Below are positions 36,141 through 46,158 of a stretch of DNA of 64,000 bases, one piece after another. Source of the DNA: Herbaspirillum sp. RV1423 (GTDB taxonomy: Bacteria; Pseudomonadota; Gammaproteobacteria; Burkholderiales; Burkholderiaceae_D); NCBI RefSeq assembly GCF_000577615.1, contig NZ_CBXX010000005.1, forward strand, positions 1 through 64,000, read 5' to 3'. The notes beneath the pieces are model-generated. The model saw nothing but the letters and a program-made list of their open reading frames with translations, was not told where the DNA came from and searched no databases. Made by a program: the position numbers and the translations under genes. Position 1 is the first letter of the stretch, and every line of letters begins with the position of its first letter.

Positions 36141-37940
36141 ATGACCACACCCACCAAAGACCACGACATCCTGCGCTATTACGAAGCAGAGATGCGCTAC
36201 CTGCGCGAAGCCGGCAAGGAGTTTGCACAGGCTCACCCCGACCGGGCGCGCATGCTCAATATCGACCGCGTCGGCGAGCGCGACCCGCATGTTGAACGCC
36301 TGTTTGAAGGTTTTGCCTTTTTAATGGGCCGCCTGCGCCACAAGCTCGACGATGAGTTGCCGGAACTGACTGAGGGACTGGTCAGCATGCTGTGGCCGCA
36401 TTACCTGCGCATGATTCCCTCCCTGTCGATTCTGGAGATCTCGCCGGAATACAAGGTCCTGCAACGGCATGAAACGCTGCAGGCCGGTTTGGAAGCGGTC
36501 TCCGATCCCATTGGCGAGGACGGCGTGGAGTGCATCTATCGCACCACCCAGGAGGTCGATCTATATCCCTTGAAGCTGATCGAGGCGGCGCCGCTCACGC
36601 GGGAAGACGGTCGTTCGGTGATACGCCTGCGCCTGGCGGTGCAGGGGCAAGCGCAGCGCGAGTTGCTGACCGTGCCGCGCCTGCGGCTGTATCTGAACGC
36701 CGATCGTCCGGTGGCGCTGGCGCTGTATAAGGCATTGACGGCGCCGCCGCTGGCTATGCAAGTGCGCGTGCCGGGGCATCCCGCGCATGCGCCCGGGATG
36801 CCGCAAGCCATGCCGGGCCTGCGTCTGGAAGCGGCCGGCTTTGCCGCCGACCAGCGGCTATGGCCGAAGGCGGACAATGCGTTTGGCGGCTATCAGCTTT
36901 TGCTGGAATATTTCACCTTCCCCGAAAAATTCATGTTCGTCGATCTGCTCGGACTGGATATGCGCGCCATCGCGCTGAATGCGCCGTACTTCGATGTGGA
37001 AGTCGTGCTGGAGAAATCGTATCCGGACGATATGCGGTTCAGCGCAGAGAACGTACGCTTGTATTGCACGCCGATTGTGAATCTGTTTGAACTGGAGGCC
37101 GATCCGATCAACGCCACGCATCTGGAATCGGAGTATCGCGTGCATGCCATGGCGCATCACGGCGAGCACGTCGAGGTCTATGCGGTGGAATCGGTACGCG
37201 GCTTTGAGGTGGCATCGGGCGAGCGTTTCGAATATGCACCGTTTGCCGCGTTCCGGCATCGCGGCGGCATGCTGCGCCACGATATGCCGGAGCGCTATTT
37301 CCATACCCGCATGCGGCGCGGTCCGTCAGGAAACATGGATGCCTGGTTGGTGTTGGGCGGACATATCTGGGAACAACAGGATCGCCTGGCGCAGGAAATT
37401 CTGTCGCTGTCGGTGACCGGCACCAATGGCATGCTTCCCCGAAAAGGATTACGGGAAGCGGGCATTCGCCGCATGCGCAGCGGCTTCGCCAATGTGAGCG
37501 CGGTGCGCAACCTGACCGCACCGACCTTGCCGGTGTATCCGCCTACCGGCGACCGGTTTCACTGGCGCGTGCTGTCGCATCTGGCGCCCAATTATCTGTC
37601 TTTGCTCGATGCCGAAATATTGCGCGGCAGTCTGGCGCTGTATGACTGGACGGACGGGGAGATGAATAAACGCCGCATCGATGCCATTACCGATGTGCGG
37701 CACCGTCCCCTGCAAAAGCTGGTCAAAGGCGGTTTGCTGCGTGGCGTGGAAATTGAAATCACCCTGGACGGCAACCAGTTTGCGGGCGAGGGAGATATTG
37801 AATTGTTCGGCGAGATGTTGAACCGCTTCCTGTCGCTGTACGCCACGCTGAATTTGTACACCCGCTTGGTGATTGTCGCGCAACCTGGCGGACGACGCAT
37901 CGCCTGGGGCGATACCAAGGGCGAAGGAGCACCGTTTTGA
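36141..37940 (+). CDS. tssF: Type VI secretion baseplate protein TssF
   Basis: The start at MTTPTKD is supported by AAGGA eight bases upstream; an in-frame ATG at 36117 lies before the tssA stop. The protein has 599 residues with the VasA/TssF N-terminus ILRYYEAEMRYLREAGKEFAQAHPDRARML and the C-terminal FLSLYATLNLYTRLVI. TssF dimers form the wedge with TssG. The length is normal. Confidence 0.93.
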   Translation: MTTPTKDHDILRYYEAEMRYLREAGKEFAQAHPDRARMLNIDRVGERDPHVERLFEGFAFLMGRLRHKLDDELPELTEGLVSMLWPHYLRMIPSLSILEISPEYKVLQRHETLQAGLEAVSDPIGEDGVECIYRTTQEVDLYPLKLIEAAPLTREDGRSVIRLRLAVQGQAQRELLTVPRLRLYLNADRPVALALYKALTAPPLAMQVRVPGHPAHAPGMPQAMPGLRLEAAGFAADQRLWPKADNAFGGYQLLLEYFTFPEKFMFVDLLGLDMRAIALNAPYFDVEVVLEKSYPDDMRFSAENVRLYCTPIVNLFELEADPINATHLESEYRVHAMAHHGEHVEVYAVESVRGFEVASGERFEYAPFAAFRHRGGMLRHDMPERYFHTRMRRGPSGNMDAWLVLGGHIWEQQDRLAQEILSLSVTGTNGMLPRKGLREAGIRRMRSGFANVSAVRNLTAPTLPVYPPTGDRFHWRVLSHLAPNYLSLLDAEILRGSLALYDWTDGEMNKRRIDAITDVRHRPLQKLVKGGLLRGVEIEITLDGNQFAGEGDIELFGEMLNRFLSLYATLNLYTRLVIVAQPGGRRIAWGDTKGEGAPF

Positions 37941-38986
37941 ATGCTCCCTATCCGACGTCGACACAAACCGTTCTCGGCAAGACCGACCGGCCTTTGCTGC
38001 CGGCTTTGCTGGAGCATGCGCCGCAGATGAGTTTTTTCCGGTTCTGCGAATTGCTCGAACTGGCTGCGCCGGGCCTGTCGGCCTTGGGCAGCCGCGATTC
38101 GCCGTCCTATGAGCCGGTGCGTTTTTGTTCACGTAGACGGTTGGGATTTCCGAACCGGGAGATTGATGCGATCGAGTTGGATCCCGATGATCCGGTAGCG
38201 CCTCCTGTGGTGCGCACCACCTTTTTAGGTTTGTATGGGGTGGATGCGCGCATGCCCTCGTACTTCATCGATGAGATTGCCCAGAACCGCGACGGCGCCG
38301 AGCCGCTGGCGGCGTTTCTGGATCTGTTTCACCATCGTATCGTCACGCAGTTTTATCGGGTATGGCGCAAGTATCGGTATCCGGCCGGATTCAGGTCCAA
38401 TGGGCAAGACGACGTCTCGCGCTATTTGCTCAGTTTTGCCGGGCTGGGGATTGGCGACGCCGCCGGCACGCGACAACACGTCGGCACACGAAAGCTGCTG
38501 TCGATGCTGGGCCTGGCCGGACAAAAAACGCGCACTGCCGAAGGTTTGACGGGGGTCTTGCAGCATGCGGTGCCGGATGCCCAGATTGAGGTGCGGGAGT
38601 TTCATCCGGTATGGATAGCATTGACCGACTTTGAGCGCATGCCGCTGGGAAAAAACTGCGTCCTGGGGCGCGGCTTTCACGATCGCGCCAATGCCATCCG
38701 GGTGGTGCTGCGGCCGCAGTCGCGGGAGTCGGTGCTTGGCTTGATGCCGGGCCAGGCGCAGCACAAGGAAGTGATGGCCTTGCTGCAGTTTTACCTCGGT
38801 TATGAGGCGCAGGCGCATCTGCACATGGAGGTCAGGCCGGAACTGATGCCCGCGCCGGTCTTGAATTCGGCCGAAGTGCGGCTGGGGTATTCGAGCAGAT
38901 TGCCTGCCGTTTCGCTCGCCGGGAAAAAAGACAGTGTCGTGCGCGTTCAGCTCGGCATCTATGACGGATCAGGGACGGTACATTGA
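37937..38986 (+). CDS. tssG: Type VI secretion baseplate protein TssG
   Basis: The 349-residue protein starts in the overlapping stop of tssF. The N-terminal signature MSFFRFCELLELAAPGLSALG is followed by FLGLYGVDARMPSYFIDEI and FLDLFHHRIVTQFYRVWRKYRYP, typical of VasB/ImpH. It forms the wedge with TssF and TssE. Intact. Confidence 0.93.
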   Translation: MNAPYPTSTQTVLGKTDRPLLPALLEHAPQMSFFRFCELLELAAPGLSALGSRDSPSYEPVRFCSRRRLGFPNREIDAIELDPDDPVAPPVVRTTFLGLYGVDARMPSYFIDEIAQNRDGAEPLAAFLDLFHHRIVTQFYRVWRKYRYPAGFRSNGQDDVSRYLLSFAGLGIGDAAGTRQHVGTRKLLSMLGLAGQKTRTAEGLTGVLQHAVPDAQIEVREFHPVWIALTDFERMPLGKNCVLGRGFHDRANAIRVVLRPQSRESVLGLMPGQAQHKEVMALLQFYLGYEAQAHLHMEVRPELMPAPVLNSAEVRLGYSSRLPAVSLAGKKDSVVRVQLGIYDGSGTVH

Positions 38987-39019
38987 ATGCAATCGACAAA
39001 TGGTGAAAGGAATCAACTC

Positions 39020-39532
39020 ATGAAGAATCAATTTCGACTCGGTGCGGCGATGTGCGTGCTCCTGGGCATTGCCGGCTGCGGCGTCGTTCAGGCGACCAAA
39101 GACGGCGCAGTGGATGCGGCGAAATGGGCGTTCACGACGCAAATCAAGACGATGAATATCGATCTGCTTGCGCGTTCGTCGTTGAACCCGAACAGCGGCG
39201 GACGTTCATTGTCGACGGTGGTGCGGGTCTATCAATTGAAGACCGCAAAGAATTTCGAAAAACTGGACTATGCGCAACTACAACGCAATGACATCGAAGC
39301 CTTGAAGCCGGATTTGCTGGCAACCAAAGACATTGTGCTGCGCCCGGACTCGCATGCCAGCATTAGCGAACCCATGAACAGCGAGGCGGAATACGTGGGC
39401 GTCGTGGCCTTCTTTCGCGATACGAATGGAACCTCGCAATGGAAGCTGGTGCTGCCGAAGAAGCAGTGGAAGAAAATCGACCCTGTGAAGATTGAGGTGC
39501 GAGAAAGTTCGCTGGAGTTGCGGGAGGGATAG
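39020..39532 (+). CDS. tssJ: Type VI secretion outer-membrane lipoprotein TssJ
   Basis: The start at MKNQFRLG has AAAGGA 8 bases upstream; 170 residues. A lipoprotein signal with lipobox GIAGC puts the lipidated Cys at about residue 20. The mature part has the SciN/TssJ beta-sandwich feature STVVRVYQLK...FEKLDYAQLQ. It would anchor TssM in the outer membrane, but its TssM partner here has lost the membrane half. Last gene of the plus-strand type VI operon. Confidence 0.9.
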   Translation: MKNQFRLGAAMCVLLGIAGCGVVQATKDGAVDAAKWAFTTQIKTMNIDLLARSSLNPNSGGRSLSTVVRVYQLKTAKNFEKLDYAQLQRNDIEALKPDLLATKDIVLRPDSHASISEPMNSEAEYVGVVAFFRDTNGTSQWKLVLPKKQWKKIDPVKIEVRESSLELREG

Positions 39533-39576
39533 TCGTTTCCGTATCGGAGAATCATTTCACGAGGCAAGCAGGGAAT

Positions 39577-39614
39577 TAGAACTCATCTCATGCCTGCTTA
39601 TGAAATGAGTTCTA
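39577..39614. terminator. Hairpin after tssJ
   Basis: Perfect 10-bp arms TAGAACTCAT and ATGAGTTCTA enclose an 18-nt loop 45 bp after the tssJ stop. An AT-rich stretch follows rather than a clean T-run, so termination is plausible but not certain. Confidence 0.45.
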
Positions 39615-39673
39615 TATAAAATCGCTGACCTTCCTCAGGAATTCGCTACACTGCACGGTAGAATCCGTTTGCA

Positions 39674-39683
39674 AAACCGGTTT
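39674..39683. promoter_or_regulatory. Palindrome upstream of mntH
   Basis: AAACCGGTTT, a perfect 10-bp palindrome inside CAAAACCGGTTTGG, lies 101 bp upstream of mntH. It could be a metalloregulator operator, but it does not match an MntR or Fur consensus I know. Confidence 0.3.
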
Positions 39684-39783
39684 GGCATCGCATTTTGCAT
39701 CAAATTCGATCGTCATCCCGGCGACGCCAGGGGGCGTGCCTTGCATTGTGCCGATCCAGACACCACCGATTAAAAAATAAAAC

Positions 39784-41100
39784 ATGTTTCACCTGCCGAC
39801 TACCGCCACAGCTCCCTTTTGTCCCTCCGAAGTCTCCGGCAGCGTCGCGGTGCCGCCGCATGCCACCGTCTGGCAAAAGCTCAAGGTCTATGTCGGGCCC
39901 GGTCTGTTGATTTCCATCGGCTACATGGATCCCGGCAATTGGGCGACGTCGGTCCAGGCCGGGTCGCAGTTCGGCTACCGGTTGCTGTTCGTCGTGATGC
40001 TGTCGAGCCTGGCGGCGATCGTGCTGCAATGCCTGTGCGCGCGCCTGGGCATCGTCACCGGCAAGGACCTTGCGATCCATTCACGCGAGAATTATCCGCC
40101 GTTGGTCGGCAAGGGCATGTGGGCATTCGCGGAACTCTCCATCATTGCCTGCGACCTGGCGGAGGTGCTGGGTTGCGCGTTGGCGTTCAAATTGCTGCTG
40201 GGGGTGTCGCTGCCGGTCGGCGTACTGCTCACGGCGCTCGACACCGTGATTGTGCTGGGCCTGCAAGGCCGGGGATTCCGGCAGGTCGAGGCGATCATCC
40301 TCGGATTGGTGGTGACGATTGCGGCGTGCCTGTTTGCGCAACTGGCTTTCGTCAAGGCCGACTGGCATGCCGTGCTGCAGGGTTTCGTGCCGTCGCTGGC
40401 GGCGCTGTCCAGCCGTGAGCCGCTGTACCTCGCCATCGGCGTATTGGGTGCGACCGTGATGCCGCATAACCTGTACCTGCATTCGTCCATCGTGCAGACG
40501 CGCGCGGTCGGGCGCGACCGCGCCAGCTTGCTGGAGGCGATTCGTTATACGCGCATCGACACCACGGTTTCGCTGTTGATTGCGATGGCGATCAACGCGT
40601 CGATTCTGATCCTTGCCGCTTCGGCGTTCCATCGCAGCGGCCGCACCGATGTGGTTGACCTCGACGTTGCCTATCACTTGCTCGATCCGATCACCGGCAC
40701 GTCGCTGGCGGCGATCCTGTTCGGCATCGGCCTGTTCGCGGCGGGGCAGAGTTCGACCTTCACCGGCACGATTGCCGGCCAGGTCATCATGGAAGGTTTC
40801 CTGAAACTGAAAATCCCGTGCTGGCAGCGTCGCCTGATCACGCGCGGACTGGCGCTGATCCCGGCGCTGATCGGCGTGCTGACGCTGGGGGAGCATTCGG
40901 TCGGACGCTTGCTGGTGCTCAGTCAGGTGGTGCTGAGCCTGCAATTGCCGTTTGCGATGTATCCGCTGATCAGGCTGACCAGCCGGCGCGACTTGATGGG
41001 CGACTTCGTCAACCAGATGTGGACGGCCGCGCTGGTGTGGATCTTGTTCCTCGGCATCAGCGCGGCGAATGTGTGGCTGGTGATTCAATTGTTCATCTGA
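39784..41100 (+). CDS. mntH: Nramp-family divalent metal transporter
   Basis: The 438-residue protein has eleven TM segments. The two metal-site motifs are intact: DPGNWATS in TM1 and MPHNLYLHSS in TM6. Nramp proteins import Mn2+ (and Fe2+) with protons. The upstream 250 bp contains a weak palindrome but no Fur box. Confidence 0.94.
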   Translation: MFHLPTTATAPFCPSEVSGSVAVPPHATVWQKLKVYVGPGLLISIGYMDPGNWATSVQAGSQFGYRLLFVVMLSSLAAIVLQCLCARLGIVTGKDLAIHSRENYPPLVGKGMWAFAELSIIACDLAEVLGCALAFKLLLGVSLPVGVLLTALDTVIVLGLQGRGFRQVEAIILGLVVTIAACLFAQLAFVKADWHAVLQGFVPSLAALSSREPLYLAIGVLGATVMPHNLYLHSSIVQTRAVGRDRASLLEAIRYTRIDTTVSLLIAMAINASILILAASAFHRSGRTDVVDLDVAYHLLDPITGTSLAAILFGIGLFAAGQSSTFTGTIAGQVIMEGFLKLKIPCWQRRLITRGLALIPALIGVLTLGEHSVGRLLVLSQVVLSLQLPFAMYPLIRLTSRRDLMGDFVNQMWTAALVWILFLGISAANVWLVIQLFI

Positions 41101-41101
41101 T

Positions 41102-41974
41102 TTATTTCTGCCGCTTGGCAGGCTCGAGCGTTACGGTGCAGGTCAGTCCCGCCGCCAGCAACACGTCTTTCGGCACTTCGTCGATCTGGATCCGCACGGG
41201 GATGCGTTGCGCCAGGCGCACCCAGTTGAAGGTCGGATTGACGTCGGCCAGCAGTTCGCGGCTTTGCGGATTGTCGCGATCGTAGATGCCGCGCGAGATG
41301 CTGTCGACATGGCCGCTCAGCGTGGCGCCGTTGATCAACTGGATTTTTGCCTTGTCGCCGACGCTGACGTAGGGCAGTTTGGTCTCTTCAAAATACCCGT
41401 ATACCCAGAACGAATGACTGTCGATGATGGCGATCTTGGCCGCGCCTGCGCTGGCGTAGTCGCCGCGGCGCACGTTCAGGTTGGTGATGTAGCCGTCCAC
41501 CGGCGCATAAATCCTGGTGCGGTCGAGGTTGAGCCTGGCGGCATTGCGCTGCGCGATGGCGACCTGATACTGTGCATCGGCGGCGGCGACCACGCTGCCG
41601 GCGTCTTCGCGGGTTTCCCGCGAGACGACCAGATCGTCCATGTCGGCGCGACGGCGCGCCTGGGCGCGGCGCATGTCGAGATCGGCCTTGCGCGCCAGTA
41701 CGGCGGCGTCGGCTTGCTGCAAGGCGAGCTGGTAACGCGACGGGTCGATCTGCATCAGCAGGTCGCCCTTGTGCACCAACTGGTTGTCGCGCACCGGTAG
41801 GTCGACCACCTGGCCGGCCACGTCCGGCGCGAGGTTGACGACGTCGGCGCGTACGCGGCCGTCGCGCGTCCAGGGCGACACCATGTAGTGCTGCCACAGG
41901 CTCCACGCGAGGAAGATCGCGGCGAGGAAAATCAGCGCCGTGATGATGAAACGAAAAATCGATTTGACCGACAT
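41102..41974 (-). CDS. HlyD/EmrA-type membrane fusion protein (AaeA-like)
   Basis: The start at MSVKSIF has GGAG eight bases upstream; 290 residues. There is one N-terminal TM helix, a lipoyl half-motif VVNLAPDVAGQVVDLPVRDNQLVHKGDLLMQID, a coiled-coil hairpin (about 80-140) and the return motif RIYAPVDGYITNLNVRRGDYAS. It bridges the FUSC pump to the outer-membrane channel. Last gene of a four-gene efflux operon. Confidence 0.9.
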   Translation of the reverse strand: MSVKSIFRFIITALIFLAAIFLAWSLWQHYMVSPWTRDGRVRADVVNLAPDVAGQVVDLPVRDNQLVHKGDLLMQIDPSRYQLALQQADAAVLARKADLDMRRAQARRRADMDDLVVSRETREDAGSVVAAADAQYQVAIAQRNAARLNLDRTRIYAPVDGYITNLNVRRGDYASAGAAKIAIIDSHSFWVYGYFEETKLPYVSVGDKAKIQLINGATLSGHVDSISRGIYDRDNPQSRELLADVNPTFNWVRLAQRIPVRIQIDEVPKDVLLAAGLTCTVTLEPAKRQK

Positions 41975-42005
41975 GATGGATGACTCCCGATGATTTCTGT
42001 AGGTG

Positions 42006-42206
42006 TTAGCTGTAGATCGCCAGGCCCAGCAGCGCCGCGATGCAGGTGAAGAGGCTGACGCGGAACAGCGCCGGATGCCAGACCAGGTCGTACAGGTTGA
42101 GCCGCACCAGGATGCGGTCGGCGACCAGCGCAATGGCGCCGGCAATCAGCACGGCCAGCAGCAGCGTCGGCACGTAGGCGTCGAAGAATGAAATTTCACG
42201 CGGCAT
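42006..42206 (-). CDS. DUF1656 small membrane protein (AaeX-like)
   Basis: The 66-residue protein begins MPREISFFDAYVP and has two TM helices, the standard DUF1656 layout. It overlaps the end of the FUSC gene by 11 bp. It is always found between the FUSC and HlyD subunits of AaeXAB-type pumps. Confidence 0.9.
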   Translation of the reverse strand: MPREISFFDAYVPTLLLAVLIAGAIALVADRILVRLNLYDLVWHPALFRVSLFTCIAALLGLAIYS

Positions 42207-44436
42207 GAGAAGTTCCCGAGGACAGGTTGGCGTCGCCTTTCCGAGGCGCAGGTTGCAATGGTTGCAGCGGCGATTGCGGGTCCAGCAGCGCCGTGCGGAT
42301 GAAATGCAGGTAGCTCAGCGTGCGTTGCAAACGGTGGCGTTCATTGCGTTCGCGGTAATGCGGGCCGATAGCTTGTTGCACCTCGGCGATGGTGCGGTCG
42401 TTGGCTTCCAGCACTGCCGCCAGCGTGGCCGGGGTGGGGCGCTCGAATAGCGCTGGCAGCGTTGCGCGCAAACGGTCCAGGGCGGCATAGGCGCCCGGCG
42501 GCAACAGCTCGGCTTTGCTGCTGCGGATGCCGTGCAGCTCGGTGCGCAGCTCGATGACGGCATGACCGATTTCCAGCGTGGCGAACATCCAGCCGAAGGC
42601 GTTCTTGCGCAATGCCGGGCGGCTGCCGGTGAGCATGGTGATCTGGTGCATCAGGTCGCGTGTGCCGCTTTCAAATTGCAGCGCCAGATGCGCGAGCTTG
42701 CCGAAGCAGGCTTGTACGACTTGCTTGCGCAATTGTTTTTCCAGATGCCGCACGGTCCAGTCGGTGGTCGGCGGCAGGAGCACCATGAAGGCGGCCGTGG
42801 TCACGATCAGCGAGAGCATCAGCGCGACCGCTTCGTTCAGATAGCCGGCGGCGTTGAAGTGGGCGAGGTTGTCCGGCACCGCCAGGAACGGGAAGAAGAT
42901 GCAGATGCCCATCCCGTAGCCGGCCAGCGCCGGTTTGGTGGTCAGCAGCACGGCCATCATCAGCACCGGCGCCAGCGCTGCGGCCAGCATCCAGAATCCG
43001 TCCAGCCGCGGCACCACCTGGAAGGTATAGAAATAGCCCAGGACCACGGCCACCGCCACGCCCATCGTCACTGTGCGGGTGGCCTTGGCGGGGTCGGGCG
43101 CGGCCGAGGTGATGGCGCAGAAGGCTGCCGCATTGAGCGCGGCGACGTCGCCGCTGGGCCAGCCGCTCAGGAGCCAGAAGGTCGACAGGCCGATCAGTGT
43201 GATGGCGGCGCGGGCGCCCGCAATGCCGGCGGTGACAACGCTGGTCTTGGGTGCATAGACGTGTTCCCATTGTTCGCGCTCGTGGCGGCGCTGCACCAGC
43301 GAGGCATAGGTCAGCGTATAGGCGTGCAACTCGTCGATCACGCGATACAGCAATTCGGCGGCGGTGTCGAAATCCAGCAGGGCGCCGTCATTGAGCGCAG
43401 GGGCATGTTCGGTGCGGGTGGCGCGTATGCGGCGCGGCAATTCCTGCTTGTAGCTTTCCAGCTTGAGCGCGGAGTCGGCTGCATCCACGGCGGTCATTAC
43501 GGGTTCGCCTCCGCTGCGGGTGAGCAGCGGCTGCACTTCGCGGAAGTAGGGTGAAATCGCATCGATTGCCAGTTGCGCAGAGGGGTTGCGGCTGTCGTGC
43601 AGCCGGTTCATCAGTTGATGCAAGGCATGCACGCGGGTCGACAAGGCCATGAACTCGCTGTTCATGCGCGTCAGGCGGCCGCTGCGCAGGCGTACCTCGG
43701 GGTCTTCGAAGATGGCGGAACTGCGCAGGGCTTCCAGGCCGATGATGTCGCCGACGAAGCGGGCGTTGGCGGCCTCCAGTTTCTTGCGGTCGGCGGTGCC
43801 GCCCAAGGTGCCGCCGATCAGGTCGACGAAGGCGGTGAAGCGACTGCGGATGATGCGCACCAGGCCGGGCGCGCTGGCTTGCGGGAACACCAGCGCGCTG
43901 ACCACGCCGGCGCATACGATGCCGACCGTGATCTCGGTCACGCGCGTCATCACCGAATCGAAGGTCAGCGCCGGATTGAGCGCGGCCGGGATGCCGATCA
44001 GCGCGACCGTATAGCCGGACAGCACGAAGCCGTAGGAGCGGAAGTTGCGGTTGTAGGCCGAGCCCATCGTGCACAGGCCGATCCACACGGCAGTGGCGAG
44101 CAGGAACAGTTCCGGCGTTTGCGCGAACAGGCCGACGAAGACGACGATGGCGACCGAACCGATCAGCGTGCCGATCACGCGGTAGAAGCTCTTGGCCAGG
44201 ATCATGCCGCTTTGTGGCTGCATCACGATGAATACGGTGATCAGGCCGGAGCGCGGCGATTCCAGATCCAGCGCGTAGCCGATGCCCAGCGCCAGCAAGC
44301 CGGCCAGCACCATCTTGAAGACGTAAATCCAGTTGGGAAAATCGGTCTGCCGCCATTCCGCGGCGGCGTCGCGCAATTGCCGGCCGAGCGATGGTGCAGG
44401 GGACGACGGTTGCGCCGGAGCGGCGGGCGTATTCAC
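42196..44436 (-). CDS. FUSC-family aromatic acid efflux pump (AaeB-like)
   Basis: The 746-residue protein has two membrane halves of about five helices each (about 38-190 and 400-555) separated by a cytoplasmic domain, as in AaeB. Motifs are PRSGLITVFIVMQPQSGMILAKSFYRVIGTLIGS and the repeat-like second half. GTG start; the stop of the OMF gene overlaps it by 4 bp. AaeB exports p-hydroxybenzoate and similar aromatic acids; substrate here inferred. Confidence 0.9.
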   Translation of the reverse strand: MNTPAAPAQPSSPAPSLGRQLRDAAAEWRQTDFPNWIYVFKMVLAGLLALGIGYALDLESPRSGLITVFIVMQPQSGMILAKSFYRVIGTLIGSVAIVVFVGLFAQTPELFLLATAVWIGLCTMGSAYNRNFRSYGFVLSGYTVALIGIPAALNPALTFDSVMTRVTEITVGIVCAGVVSALVFPQASAPGLVRIIRSRFTAFVDLIGGTLGGTADRKKLEAANARFVGDIIGLEALRSSAIFEDPEVRLRSGRLTRMNSEFMALSTRVHALHQLMNRLHDSRNPSAQLAIDAISPYFREVQPLLTRSGGEPVMTAVDAADSALKLESYKQELPRRIRATRTEHAPALNDGALLDFDTAAELLYRVIDELHAYTLTYASLVQRRHEREQWEHVYAPKTSVVTAGIAGARAAITLIGLSTFWLLSGWPSGDVAALNAAAFCAITSAAPDPAKATRTVTMGVAVAVVLGYFYTFQVVPRLDGFWMLAAALAPVLMMAVLLTTKPALAGYGMGICIFFPFLAVPDNLAHFNAAGYLNEAVALMLSLIVTTAAFMVLLPPTTDWTVRHLEKQLRKQVVQACFGKLAHLALQFESGTRDLMHQITMLTGSRPALRKNAFGWMFATLEIGHAVIELRTELHGIRSSKAELLPPGAYAALDRLRATLPALFERPTPATLAAVLEANDRTIAEVQQAIGPHYRERNERHRLQRTLSYLHFIRTALLDPQSPLQPLQPAPRKGDANLSSGTSHAA

Positions 44437-45950
44437 GGGGCGGCTCCTGCCGCGGTCATGGTCGCGGCCACGGCATTTTCTGCGTCATTGTTCACGACGT
44501 CGGATGTTTCCAGGCCGCCTCCCAGCGCCACCGTCAGGCTGGCGTAGGCGCTGAGTTTTTGCGCCAGCAGTTGCTGCACCGTTTGCTGCTGGTGCAGCCA
44601 TTGCGTTTGCGCGGTCAGCACGTTCAGGTAATTGGCGAGGCCGCGCCGGTAGGCGCGCGTGGCGATATCGATATTCTTTTGCGCCGCCGCCACGGACAGG
44701 TCGGCTTGCCGTTGCTGGCGCTCGAGGGCCTGCAGCGTCACGATCTGGTCGGCGATGCTTTTGAGCGCCTGGCTCAGCAGCAGGTTGTAGTGCTCGACTT
44801 CCTGGTCGTAGCCGGCGGTGGTGGCGCCGAGCTGGCCGCGCAGGCGGCCGCCTTCGAAGATCGGCAGCGAAATCGCCGGGCCGTAGGTGGTCGCGATGTT
44901 CGGCGCGCTGAGGAAGCTCAGCAGCCCGCCGCCGGCAGCCGTGGGGCCGATGCCGGCCAGCAGGTTGATGTTCGGATAGAAGGCGGCCTTGGCGACCGCG
45001 ATGCCTTTGGCGGCGGCTTCCACGCGCCAGCGCGCGGCGCTGATGTCGGGACGGCGGCCGATCAGTTCGGCCGGCAGGGCGCTGGGCAAGCCGATGCCGG
45101 CCTGCAGCTTCATGCCGGGGCGAGTGATGCTGTCGCCGGCGCCCGGGCCTTGGCCGAGCAGCGCGGCCAACTGGTTGCGCGTGAGCGCGATGTCTTCGTT
45201 CAGGGCTTCGATCTGGCGGCGGGTTTCCGGCAGCGGCACTTCGGCCTGGGTGATTTCCATCTGGGTGCCGATGCCGCCTTTGAAGCGGCGGTTCGCCAGG
45301 TCGAGCACTTGCTGTTCCTGCCTGAGCGTTTCCAGGGTGTTGTCCAGCAGGCCATATTGCAGCGACAACTGCACATAGGTGCGCACCACGTTGCTTTCCA
45401 GATCGAGCTGGGCGGCGCGGGCGTCGGCGGCGACGGCGTGGATTTCATCCTGGGCGCGTTCGGTGGCGTTGCGGTTGCGGTCCCACAGGTCGACGTTATA
45501 GGACAGGCTGAGCGTGGCGGTGTTGTTCCAGGTCAGCTTGTCGCGGAAGCTGGCGCCGTAATAAACATTGTCGGACCAGTCCTTGCGGCCGACGGCGGCA
45601 TCCAGTTGCGCTTGCGGCAATTCGCCGGCGTGCGCGACGACGGCCATGGCCTGCGCCTGGCGCACGCGGGCGGCGGCGATCGCCATGTTGGGATTGCCGG
45701 CGACGGCGGCGACCACCAGCCGATTGAGTTGCGGATCGGCATAAGACTCCCACCATGCGCGCTTGGGCCAGCCGGCTTCGGCGCCGACCTGGCGGATGGC
45801 GTTGCCGACGTCGAACGCATCGGATTGCCGTAAAGTCGCCTGCGGCTTGATGCCGCCATTATCGGCGCATCCCGCAATAATCAGACATAGCATCAGGCAT
45901 AGCGCCGGGAGCGGCGCGGCAGGCAGGCGTTTGTCGGGAAGGGTGTTCAT
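44433..45950 (-). CDS. NodT-family outer-membrane efflux lipoprotein
   Basis: The start at MNTLPDKR was preferred over an in-frame TTG four codons upstream; 505 residues. The lipobox IIAGC is followed by the TolC-like fold with two repeats (AARVRQAQAMAVVAHAGELPQAQLDAAVG and AFYPNINLLAGIG). First gene of the operon, it supplies the outer-membrane channel for the pump. LysR gene divergent across about 200 bp. Confidence 0.92.
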   Translation of the reverse strand: MNTLPDKRLPAAPLPALCLMLCLIIAGCADNGGIKPQATLRQSDAFDVGNAIRQVGAEAGWPKRAWWESYADPQLNRLVVAAVAGNPNMAIAAARVRQAQAMAVVAHAGELPQAQLDAAVGRKDWSDNVYYGASFRDKLTWNNTATLSLSYNVDLWDRNRNATERAQDEIHAVAADARAAQLDLESNVVRTYVQLSLQYGLLDNTLETLRQEQQVLDLANRRFKGGIGTQMEITQAEVPLPETRRQIEALNEDIALTRNQLAALLGQGPGAGDSITRPGMKLQAGIGLPSALPAELIGRRPDISAARWRVEAAAKGIAVAKAAFYPNINLLAGIGPTAAGGGLLSFLSAPNIATTYGPAISLPIFEGGRLRGQLGATTAGYDQEVEHYNLLLSQALKSIADQIVTLQALERQQRQADLSVAAAQKNIDIATRAYRRGLANYLNVLTAQTQWLHQQQTVQQLLAQKLSAYASLTVALGGGLETSDVVNNDAENAVAATMTAAGAAP

Positions 45951-46158
45951 TGGATTATCCAAAAAAATGCAAATATCTAGCCTTTGTCATTCTATTGGGT
46001 AAGTATTTCGAGAAAAACCACAGGCAACACAAAGGGTCTTTTCAGAAACTGCAACAATAATCGTACCGATTTAGGTAACAATGCGCTATCCGGAAGACCA
46101 CCGCAGGGCAATTTATCGCATTGCTTGGTGGCAACAGCCGGATTCAGACAGGAAACAG